Below are positions 19,147 to 26,792 of a stretch of DNA of 64,000 nt, piece after piece; the stretch's first letter is position 1, and every line of letters begins with the position of its first letter. This DNA comes from Phycisphaeraceae bacterium (GTDB lineage Bacteria > Planctomycetota > Phycisphaerae > Phycisphaerales > UBA1924), in the NCBI GenBank assembly GCA_020639215.1, contig JACKHA010000004.1, positions 1 to 64,000 on the forward strand, given 5' to 3'. The notes under the pieces were generated by a model. The model worked only from the letters and a program-made list of their open reading frames with translations. It ran no database searches and was not told the origin of the DNA. The translations under genes and the position numbers were made by a program.

Positions 19147-19659
19147 ATGATGCCACGCCGCTCTCTGGCCCGCTCCGCACCGGCGCTCGGCGGGATCGTC
19201 GCTTCCGCGTTGCTCGCCGCGTGCTCCTCCGGCCCGGCCCTCCACGAGCCCGCCCCGGCGTTCTCCGCCACCGACGTGGACGGCCAGACCGTCACGCTCG
19301 CGGCGTACGAGGGCAAGGTCGTTCTGATGGACTTCTGGGCGACGTGGTGCGGACCGTGCCGCGCGTCGACGCCCAATGTGCAGCGGATCGCCGAGCACTA
19401 CGAGGGCAACCCGCGCGTTGGGGTGCTGGCGGTGCACTTCGACGACACGGGCGATCCGGCGGCGTATGTCGCGGAACATGGCCTCGACGCGCGCCTGATC
19501 CCCAACGGGAACGCCGTCGCCCGCGCGTACGGCGTCAACGCGCTGCCGACGTTTGTGGTCGTTGGCACCGATGGGACCGTCGTGTACCGGCACACGGGGC
19601 AGATGGGCGATCGGGTCCGCGAAGAGGTCATCGCGGCGATCGACGCGGCGCTTCGGTGA
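19147..19659 (+). CDS. TlpA-like thioredoxin-fold lipoprotein
   Basis: 170 residues. Membrane-anchored disulfide reductase or oxidoreductase of the TlpA/ResA type, acting outside the cytoplasmic membrane. AGGAGGATT precedes the ATG. The lipobox LLAACS gives a lipidated Cys near residue 26. The thioredoxin active site is W67-C68-G-P-C71 in FWATWCGPCRASTPN, and the cis-Pro strand is NALPTFVVVGTDG. The length is usual for the family. It follows the glycosyltransferase by 69 bases on the same strand, but its partner substrate (cytochrome maturation or another thiol protein) cannot be told from the context. Confidence 0.9.
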   Translation: MMPRRSLARSAPALGGIVASALLAACSSGPALHEPAPAFSATDVDGQTVTLAAYEGKVVLMDFWATWCGPCRASTPNVQRIAEHYEGNPRVGVLAVHFDDTGDPAAYVAEHGLDARLIPNGNAVARAYGVNALPTFVVVGTDGTVVYRHTGQMGDRVREEVIAAIDAALR

Positions 19660-19712
19660 GTCCGATGGTCGCGGTTGATGCCGATTGGCACTCCGGCAGG
19701 GGCGTCGAGATG

Positions 19713-19775
19713 GAGCCGATCGCGCGAGCGATCGATGCCTTGGTCCGGAGACTCGATCGCTCGCGCGATCGGCTC
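19713..19775. repeat. 23-bp perfect inverted repeat between converging genes
   Basis: Arms 19713-19735 and 19753-19775 (GAGCCGATCGCGCGAGCGAT...) are exact reverse complements around a 17-base loop. It could stop both converging transcripts, but no T-tract follows. Confidence 0.65.
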
Positions 19776-19818
19776 AATTGGGCAACGTCGTCGATGTGTC
19801 GCGGGCGATCCGCGCGCC

Positions 19819-21024
19819 TCACGGCCCCACGAACGCGTCGTCGGCCGACTCGGGGATCTCGACGCCCTTCAGGTCGACGCGCTGGCGCCCCGTGACCTGG
19901 TCGAGCAGGCGCTCGATCGGGCGGGGGAGCCAGATGTTGTCGCCGTGGGCGGTGCCGGCGGCGGACCAGCGGTCCTGGCCCTGGCCGATCTCGGGGAACG
20001 AGAGCCAGCCGACCGAGCCGTCGCCCATGACCACGTGCTGGCCGCGCCCATGGTGGTTCGGGGAGTTGGCCCAGGGGTCGATCACTTCGCGCCGAACGGC
20101 ACGCAGGATCACAGGCGAGCGGTCGGTCATGACCACCGCGTCCGGGCTGCCCCAGGTGATGCGGACGGCGACCGGCATGATCTGGTACGAGTACGAGATC
20201 TCTTCGAGGCTCTTCCAGTCCTGCTGGCCGGGGGCGGCGACGGTGGGCGCGCCGGCGTTGCCGGGACAGGCCAGCGACGCGAGCGAGACGTAGTCCTGGC
20301 GGGCCAGGGCGTAGAGGTTGGCGGAGTTGGACTGCTGGGGCGACTGGCCGACGTTCCACCACGGCGTGCCGCCGCCGAAGCCCGCGACCATCGGGGGCGA
20401 GTACTGGTAGTCGTTCGCGTAGGTGGCCAGCGCGGTCGAGGCGATGCCGAGGTTCGAGTTGCAGGCCATCTGGCGCCCCTGCTCGCGCATGTGCGAGAGC
20501 ACGGGCCACACGACCGACGCGGCGATGAGCAGGACCGCGGCCACCGAGACGATGTCGCGGATGGAGATGCTCGGGACCTTGCCGCGGCGCATGTCGAGGC
20601 GCATCCGCTGGCGCTCGGCGTCGATGGCGCGATCGATGCCGGAAAGGGTGGAGGCGACGAGGCGGTCGCGATCGGTGGATTCGAAGGCGGGGCCGGCGGA
20701 GAGCAGGGCCGCCAGGGCGGGCAGTTCGTCGGCGGGGGCCGCGCTGCCGGCGGGCTGGCGGGTGGCGCGGAGGAAGGCGACATCGACAAGGGCGCGGTTG
20801 GCGACGGGCACGGGGGTGTCGGCCAGGCCCATGAGGGCGGCGACGCGGGCCGCGCGTTGGCGGAGCGACTGGTCGGTGATGGCGTCGAGGTCGAAGGCGG
20901 CGTCGACGAGAGCGTCGAGGGCCGCGGCGTCGGCGGGGGTCAGCGATGCGGACGGCGCGGGCGTCGCACCGGCGCGCTGCGGCCCGTCGTCGCTGGGATC
21001 GGGTTGGATCGAGGCATCGTGCAT
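19819..21024 (-). CDS. Single-pass membrane protein, anti-sigma-like N terminus with H-X9-DG pseudopilin-like C terminus
   Basis: 401 residues from the ATG at 21024; the start is uncertain because no ribosome site is visible. The longer open frame upstream runs into repeat sequence (ATERRSDGATEG) and is discounted. Residues 25-130 are helical and acidic (ADAAALDALVDAAFDLDAI...QRAARVAALMGLAD), of a kind seen beside sigma factors in planctomycetes. One transmembrane helix lies at about 156-176 (DIVSVAAVLLIAASVVWPVL). The outer part is like prepilin-type DUF1559 proteins: GRQMACNSNLGIASTALATYANDYQYSPP, a CPGN segment, and the H-x9-D-G motif in HHGRGQHVVMGDGSVGW. It is 76 bases downstream of a sigma factor gene, so it is probably its membrane-bound regulator. 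Confidence 0.65.
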   Translation of the reverse strand: MHDASIQPDPSDDGPQRAGATPAPSASLTPADAAALDALVDAAFDLDAITDQSLRQRAARVAALMGLADTPVPVANRALVDVAFLRATRQPAGSAAPADELPALAALLSAGPAFESTDRDRLVASTLSGIDRAIDAERQRMRLDMRRGKVPSISIRDIVSVAAVLLIAASVVWPVLSHMREQGRQMACNSNLGIASTALATYANDYQYSPPMVAGFGGGTPWWNVGQSPQQSNSANLYALARQDYVSLASLACPGNAGAPTVAAPGQQDWKSLEEISYSYQIMPVAVRITWGSPDAVVMTDRSPVILRAVRREVIDPWANSPNHHGRGQHVVMGDGSVGWLSFPEIGQGQDRWSAAGTAHGDNIWLPRPIERLLDQVTGRQRVDLKGVEIPESADDAFVGP

Positions 21025-21100
21025 TGGTTCGGTCCATTCATCGCGCGGCCGGCCGTTGGGCGGGCCGAGCGTCTCTCGTCTCTCTGACTCCGAGTCTTCG

Positions 21101-21733
21101 TCACTCCCCTCCGTCGCTCCGTCGCTTCGTCGCTCCGTCGCTTGTCTCCTTCCCAACCTCCGACCACCGCTTGGCGAACGACGCGACGGCCGCGTGGAGT
21201 CTTGACTTGACGGTGCCCAGCGGGATCGAGAGTTCCTCGGCGATCTGGGCGTAGGTCAGGCGGTTGAAGTAGGAAAGCAGCAGGATCTCCCGCAGCGGGT
21301 GGGACAGCCCCGCCAGTGCCTCCTGCACCTGGCGATCGCGTTCGCCCGCCTCCAGCCCGCTGGCCGGCGGCGGCACGTCGACGCGGAGCAGGTCGATGAA
21401 CGAGGCGCCCTCGCCGTCCCCGCCCCCCGAAATCGGGGCGGAGAGTTCCATGACCTGCCGGCGTCCCTTTCTACGCAGGTAGTCCCGCCCCTTGTTCGCG
21501 GCGATCGTGAAAAGCCAGGGGCGGAAGCGGCGTTCGACGTCGAACGAGTCGCCGGAGGTGTGAATCTGGAGAAAGGTCTCCTGGAACACGTCCTCGGCGG
21601 CCTGACGCCCCCCGACCAGGCGGATCAGGAAGCGGAGCAGGTCGTCGTGGAAGCGGTCGATGAGGGTCCGAAAAGCGTCGGTGTCGCCGCGGCGGTAGTC
21701 GGCGAAGAGTTGCTCGTCGGTTCGCTGATCCAA
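21101..21733 (-). CDS. ECF-type RNA polymerase sigma factor
   Basis: 210 residues from a TTG at 21733 with GGGAGG upstream. Directs RNA polymerase to a dedicated promoter set. Region 2 is LFADYRRGDTDAFRTLIDRFHDDLLRF...AEDVFQETFLQIH...FRPWLFTIAANKGRDYLRR. Region 4 is LAGLSHPLREILLLSYFNRLTYAQIAEELSIPLGTVKSRLHAAVASF. The two regions are joined by a glycine-rich linker (ISGGGDGEGAS). The last 14 residues (KETSDGATKRRSDGGE) come from a GACGGAGC-type repeat at 21109-21146, so the native C terminus was probably rewritten by that insertion. Its likely regulator is encoded immediately downstream. Confidence 0.92.
   Translation of the reverse strand: MDQRTDEQLFADYRRGDTDAFRTLIDRFHDDLLRFLIRLVGGRQAAEDVFQETFLQIHTSGDSFDVERRFRPWLFTIAANKGRDYLRRKGRRQVMELSAPISGGGDGEGASFIDLLRVDVPPPASGLEAGERDRQVQEALAGLSHPLREILLLSYFNRLTYAQIAEELSIPLGTVKSRLHAAVASFAKRWSEVGKETSDGATKRRSDGGE
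21109..21146 (-). repeat. GACGGAGC tract forming the sigma factor's C terminus
   Basis: Five 8-base units (GCGACGGA/GCGACGAA) on the minus strand. Read in the sigma frame they give SDGATKRRSDGG; in another frame they would give ATERRSDGATE. Confidence 0.75.
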
Positions 21734-22027
21734 GGCCGGCGGCCCTCCCGTGGGGAGAGTCTACGGGCGGGCAGGGGGGTGGTGTTCGGGCTTGGGGGGC
21801 GTTGCGAGGCGGTTGGGGCTTCTCGGAACCGGGCGGCTCCGACGCCGGCTCCGGCGAACGCGACGCGCGAGCGAGTGCGAAGAACCGGGACTCACCGCAG
21901 AGACACGGAGGGCGCTGAGGAAGGCCGGGTTGGGGTGGGGAGGTGAGGCGATCGCCGCGGGGGCTCGCGCTTTGGCTGTCCGCGACGAACGTGGCTCCAC
22001 TCCCGCCGACGATCTCACATCGAGGGG

Positions 22028-22047
22028 GCGGGGCTTTCTAGCCCCGC
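22028..22047 (+). repeat. GGAA-loop hairpin repeat, copy 3 (inverted)
   Basis: Stem GCGGGGCT/AGCCCCGC with loop TTCT. Confidence 0.7.
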
Positions 22048-22149
22048 TCGAACGCGGTGGGAGGTCTGAGCAGTCTTGGGTCTTCGGCGTGGCCGAGCGG
22101 GGTTGAACCGACCCAGTGCGCGGCTGTTCTTGGCGTCACCCCGATACGA

Positions 22150-22169
22150 GGCGGGCTGGAAAGCCCGCC
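22150..22169 (+). repeat. GGAA-loop hairpin repeat, copy 4
   Basis: Stem GGCGGGCT/AGCCCGCC with loop GGAA, 24 bases from the thiL stop. It could act as a weak 3' end structure. Confidence 0.7.
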
Positions 22170-22192
22170 CCCCTCGTTGGGGAGCGTCGGCG

Positions 22193-23155
22193 CTACTCGT
22201 GGTCCCAGCCCCACTGGCTGACCTCGTGGCGCTGGCCGTAGGCGTCGGTGACCCAGACGCCGGGCGCCTCGCCGGGTTCGAGGGCGCGGACGTGGCCGAT
22301 GGCGGCGAGTGCGGGGATGTAGTCGGACAAGAAGCGGTCGCCGTGCGCGACGAGCAGCTCATAGTCCTCGCCGTGGCGAATCGCCTGGCTCCACACCAGG
22401 GTCGGTGCGCCCAGAGGCAGCTTGACGGCCTCGATCTCGATCATCACGCCCGACGCACGGGCGACTCTTCCCGCGTCTCGGCCAAGCCCGTCCGACAGAT
22501 CGATCATGGCACCTGCACCGTGCCACGCGCACAACTCACCTTCACGCAAGCGCGGCTCGAAAGACAGGTGCTTGCCGGATGCCAGCGATCCACCGATCGA
22601 TCCAGTGACGAACACGGAGTCCCCCGGCACAGCCCCCCCACGCGTGACCGGTTTGGGAGGTTGCTCTCTCCAACCCGCCCCAGCTTCCGGCGGCAAATCC
22701 CTCCACTCCTCAATCCACCGCGTGCCCATCACACCCCCCACCGTCACCCCCAGCACCACCGGCGACGCCTCATCCCCGAACGCCGCGATGTCGCCGCCAA
22801 CCAGCGGGCAGCCCCAGTGCCTGGCCCAGTGGTGCATCGCGTCGAACAGCTCGTCGGCATGCTTGTAGCCGCGCGGCAGGCACGCGGTGGCCAGGCTCCA
22901 CGTCGGCGTGCCGCCCATGGCCGCGATGTCCGAGACGCTGCGGGCGATGGCCTTGCGGGCGATGAGGTCGATGGGCGTGCCGGGCTCGTAGTGGCGGCCC
23001 TCGACGAGCTGGTCGGTGGTGAGCAGGATCTCGTCGCCGCCGGGCGTGCGGACGACGGCGCAGTCGTCGCCCGGGCCGACGACGACCTGCCCGAACGCCG
23101 CGGCCAGGCCTGCGGAGCGCTGGTAGATGTGGGAGAGGAGGTCCGATTCCCGCAT
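22193..23155 (-). CDS. thiL: Thiamine-monophosphate kinase
   Basis: 320 residues. Phosphorylates thiamine monophosphate to the diphosphate cofactor with ATP. Signature stretches: VVGPGDDCAVVRTPGG (residues 26-40), LLTTDQLVEGRHYEP, AIARSVSDIAAMGGTP, GGDIAAFG, FVTGSIGGSLASGKHLSFEPRLREG, AMIDLSDGLGRDAGRVARASGV and GEDYELLVAHG. Between the N-terminal and C-terminal domains, residues about 142-170 (GTRWIEEWRDLPPEAGAG...) are extra relative to the usual family loop and look like a translated insertion. No thiamine-pathway genes are adjacent, so it stands alone here. The start ATG at 23155 has GGGAATC but only a weak ribosome site. Confidence 0.93.
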   Translation of the reverse strand: MRESDLLSHIYQRSAGLAAAFGQVVVGPGDDCAVVRTPGGDEILLTTDQLVEGRHYEPGTPIDLIARKAIARSVSDIAAMGGTPTWSLATACLPRGYKHADELFDAMHHWARHWGCPLVGGDIAAFGDEASPVVLGVTVGGVMGTRWIEEWRDLPPEAGAGWREQPPKPVTRGGAVPGDSVFVTGSIGGSLASGKHLSFEPRLREGELCAWHGAGAMIDLSDGLGRDAGRVARASGVMIEIEAVKLPLGAPTLVWSQAIRHGEDYELLVAHGDRFLSDYIPALAAIGHVRALEPGEAPGVWVTDAYGQRHEVSQWGWDHE

Positions 23156-23177
23156 AGTGGATCGTACGACGAGCGGG

Positions 23178-23269
23178 GTTCACCACGGAGACACGGAGAC
23201 ACGGAGAGAGGCACCTGTCTTGAACCCGTTCCTTGCCTTTCTCAGTGCCTCCGTGTCTCCGTGGTGAAC
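23178..23269. repeat. CACGGAG paired-arm element, copy 1
   Basis: Perfect 21-bp inverted repeat: 23178-23198 (GTTCACCACGGAGACACGGAG) and 23249-23269, with a 50-base centre. It lies between thiL and the moxR gene and could also end the moxR transcript. Confidence 0.85.
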
Positions 23270-23296
23270 TCGGCCGATCGACCCGATTCCGGACCC

Positions 23297-24409
<1,113 letters not shown>

Positions 24410-24519
24410 TGGCATCCCTTCCGCCGGGGCTGGTTCCGTCGGGCTCGCGCGAGCCGCCCGGCGAGGGATCGTACCGGCGAGGGCGGGTGGGGATTCCGCC
24501 GACCCTTTGACGCGTTCAG

Positions 24520-24629
24520 ACGCCGGACCTGAGTCGGCTCCGCGACGAAGGTCCGGGTCGATTCACCCTGCACGCGACCCCGCTCGGTGATCCGACCCGG
24601 ACCTTCGCAGGGCCTCAGGTCCGGCGTCC
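24520..24629. repeat. 110-bp nested palindromic element
   Basis: Outer perfect 15-bp arms 24520-24534 and 24615-24629 (GACGCCGGACCTGAG). Inner perfect 15-bp arms 24547-24561 and 24594-24608 (CGAAGGTCCGGGTCG). It lies between the divergent moxR and fecCD-type genes. Confidence 0.8.
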
Positions 24630-24642
24630 ATCGCCTCCACCC

Positions 24643-24676
24643 AGTACTCGGCACCCAGCACTCAGTACTCGGCACT
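24643..24676 (+). repeat. Direct repeat CAGTACTCGGCAC
   Basis: Two exact 13-base copies 21 bases apart (24643-24655 and 24664-24676), just before the permease start. They may contain or displace its ribosome site. Confidence 0.6.
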
Positions 24677-24698
24677 CCCCACCCCATATCCTCCGCCC

Positions 24699-25661
24699 AT
24701 GGCCCGGCGCAGCCTCGTCATCGCCGCTCTGCTTGTTGGGCTGGTTGTCTCTGCGTTCGAGCGATTGATGGTCGGCGGCTCGGGCTTCGGCTGGGCCGAC
24801 GACGCCGGGATCGTGGGCCTGCGCGCCATCGCGCTGGCCAGCGGTGTGGTGGTCGGCGGGTGCCTGGGGCTGGCTGGGGCCCAGTTGCAGGCGCTGCTGC
24901 GGAATCCGCTGGCGTCGCCGGACCTGTTGGGGATGTCCGCCGGGGCGGGGCTGGCGGTGGCGATCGCGTCGCTGCTGGGCGGGGCCGCGGCGTTGGGGTC
25001 GCCCGTGCCGGCGGGGATCGGGGCGCTCGGGGCGCTGGCGTTGGTGTACGTGGTCGCGCAGCGCGGCGGGCTGATCGAGCCGGTGTCGCTGATCCTGATC
25101 GGCGTAATCGTGGCCGTGATGCTGAGCGCGATGACGCTGGTGGTGCAGACGATGATGCCTCGCGGCCAGGCGTTCGATACGTCGCGCTGGATGCTCGGGG
25201 CGCTCTCGCCAGATGCGACGTGGCAGCAGATCGGCCTGTGTGCCGCGGCGTTGGGCGGGGCCCTAACGCTGTCGCTGGTGCTGGGGCCGACGGTGGACGG
25301 CGCGGCGTTCGGCGACGATGAGGCCCGGTCGCTGGGCGTCCCGCTGGCCGGGCTGCGGGTCACGCTGTTCATCGCATCCGGCGTGCTCACCGCAGCGAGC
25401 GTGGTGCTCGCGGGGCCGGTGGGGTTCGTGGGGCTGGTGTGCCCGCACGCGGTGCGGCTTCTGCTTGGCCCGACGCACCGGGGGCTGGTGGTCGGCTCGG
25501 TGCTGGCCGGGGCGATCATGGTGGTGCAGGCCGATGTGGTCGGCGAGGTGGTGCGCCTGCGGAGCGGGCGGCTGCCCATGGGCGTGATGACGGCGATGGT
25601 CGGCGGCCCGGTGCTGCTGGTCTTGCTGCGGGCCGAACTCCGGGGGCGGGGGCGGTTGTAG
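24699..25661 (+). CDS. FecCD-family ABC transporter permease (iron-siderophore/cobalamin type)
   Basis: 320 residues with eight to ten hydrophobic segments. Membrane channel of a type II ABC importer for siderophores, heme or cobalamin. Characteristic stretches: LRAIALASGVVVGGCLGLAGAQLQALLRNPLASPDLLGMSAGAGLAV, ILIGVIVAVMLSAM, RWMLGALSPDATW, ARSLGV and VVLAGPVGFVGLVCPHAVRLLLGPTHR, the last being the coupling region for the ATPase. No ATPase or binding-protein gene is nearby, so it must pair with parts encoded elsewhere or be a remnant. The ATG has no good ribosome site and follows a direct-repeat tract, which may have replaced the native leader. Confidence 0.88.
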   Translation: MARRSLVIAALLVGLVVSAFERLMVGGSGFGWADDAGIVGLRAIALASGVVVGGCLGLAGAQLQALLRNPLASPDLLGMSAGAGLAVAIASLLGGAAALGSPVPAGIGALGALALVYVVAQRGGLIEPVSLILIGVIVAVMLSAMTLVVQTMMPRGQAFDTSRWMLGALSPDATWQQIGLCAAALGGALTLSLVLGPTVDGAAFGDDEARSLGVPLAGLRVTLFIASGVLTAASVVLAGPVGFVGLVCPHAVRLLLGPTHRGLVVGSVLAGAIMVVQADVVGEVVRLRSGRLPMGVMTAMVGGPVLLVLLRAELRGRGRL

Positions 25662-25685
25662 CCGCGGCGACGCCTCAAACCGGTT

Positions 25686-25774
25686 TCACCACGGAGACAC
25701 GGAGGCACGGAGGGAGGCATTGGTTCGGAACCATGCTTCCTGTCTTCCTCAGTGTCTCCGTGTCTCCGTGGTGA
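25686..25774. repeat. CACGGAG paired-arm element, copy 2
   Basis: Perfect 19-bp inverted repeat 25686-25704 and 25756-25774. The centre resembles that of copy 1 (AGGCA...GAACC...CTCAGTG). It fills the gap between two converging genes. Confidence 0.85.
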
Positions 25775-25780
25775 TTCGTC

Positions 25781-26602
25781 TCAGTTCGTCGGCGGCTCGG
25801 ACGGCTCCGCCCACGGACGCTCGCCCCGCAGACGCCGGGCCATGTCGACCAGCACGCGCTTGTCCGTCGTGATCGTGAAGTGCGAGAACGTCGCGGTGCC
25901 GGCGGTCCAGATCGGGTCGCGCCCCAGCGGGGCCGCGTTGCGGGCGCCCACGATCCGATCGTTGGTGTGGGCGTAGGGGATGAGCTCGTACTCGGCCCCG
26001 TCGAGCGCGCTGTCGAGCTCGGACAGGAACACCGCCCCGGGCATCATCTGGGCCACCGCGTTGTCGACCGCCAGGACCGCCGCCCGGGCCCCGCGGTGCG
26101 GCGTGCCGAGCGTGAAGATGCGCCGGGCCACAAGGCGTCGCTCCAGCCCGCTGCTGCCCAGGGGCAGGGCCGCGTGCCGGGCCACCAGCCCGCCCATCGA
26201 GAAGCCGATGACATCGACCTCGATTGTGCGGCTCGGGTCGTCGCTGGGCCAGCGCTGGTTGATGGCGTCGACCACGCGCTGCGAGACGCTGGGGATGTTC
26301 GAGGCCAGCGGATAGGAGACGACCATCACGTCGTCTCGGTTCTGGCTGGTGAGGCGCGCGATGTCGCTGCCCAAGTTCAGCCCGCGCAGGTGCGTGCCGC
26401 GATAGCCGTTGAGGACCACCACGGGGCGTTCGAGCGGCTGGGGGGTCTCGCGCAGGCGCCGGTACTCGGCGGCGATCTCATCCCGCGGCACGGCGAAACT
26501 GGGGTTGGGCACGTCGAGGGTGAAGCAGCCGGCCAGCGGGGCGCACAGCATCGCCCCCGCCATGACGGTGGCAGCAGACGACGCACGCGCGGCGTTGGCC
26601 AT
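25781..26602 (-). CDS. Lipase/esterase-like alpha/beta-hydrolase lipoprotein
   Basis: 273 residues if started at the ATG at 26602, which opens a lipoprotein signal (MAGAMLCAPLAGC, lipobox LAGC). No ribosome site is visible, so the start is provisional. The fold is an alpha/beta hydrolase: RPVVVLNGYRGTHLRG (oxyanion region), the nucleophile elbow GFSMGG in VDVIGFSMGGLVARHAAL, and FTLGTPHRGARAA, typical of PGAP1/triacylglycerol lipase-like enzymes. A catalytic His is likely in TATFSHFTITTDKR near the C terminus, and the acid may be an Asp in AHTNDRIVG. The substrate is unknown. It is probably outer-membrane or inner-membrane anchored. Confidence 0.78.
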   Translation of the reverse strand: MANAARASSAATVMAGAMLCAPLAGCFTLDVPNPSFAVPRDEIAAEYRRLRETPQPLERPVVVLNGYRGTHLRGLNLGSDIARLTSQNRDDVMVVSYPLASNIPSVSQRVVDAINQRWPSDDPSRTIEVDVIGFSMGGLVARHAALPLGSSGLERRLVARRIFTLGTPHRGARAAVLAVDNAVAQMMPGAVFLSELDSALDGAEYELIPYAHTNDRIVGARNAAPLGRDPIWTAGTATFSHFTITTDKRVLVDMARRLRGERPWAEPSEPPTN

Positions 26603-26792
26603 CCGGCGGGATCGCTCGGCGAGCAGACGGAACACGGGAGACTCCACGCACACGGGGGAACCGGCCACCACAAGCATAATGCCCTTGGTGGGCAATGGAA
26701 GGGGCGGATTGCGAAGAGTGCGCGAACACCCCGATTTGGGGCGGGTTCTGGGACCGGCGGGCGGTGCTGCGCCGGCGCGGAAGCGGGCGGGC

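Larger units (their letters stand above)
21734..22192. other. Gene-free stretch with three dispersed repeats
   Basis: 459 bases upstream of the sigma factor and past the end of thiL. It holds a half copy of the CACGGAG repeat (21893-21920) and two GGAA-loop hairpins (22028-22047 and 22150-22169). Open frames here are short and follow base composition only. Confidence 0.6.

Noticed and set aside
24699..25661. FecCD permease as part of a complete iron uptake operon
   Set aside because: No ABC ATPase, periplasmic binding protein or TonB receptor lies next to it.
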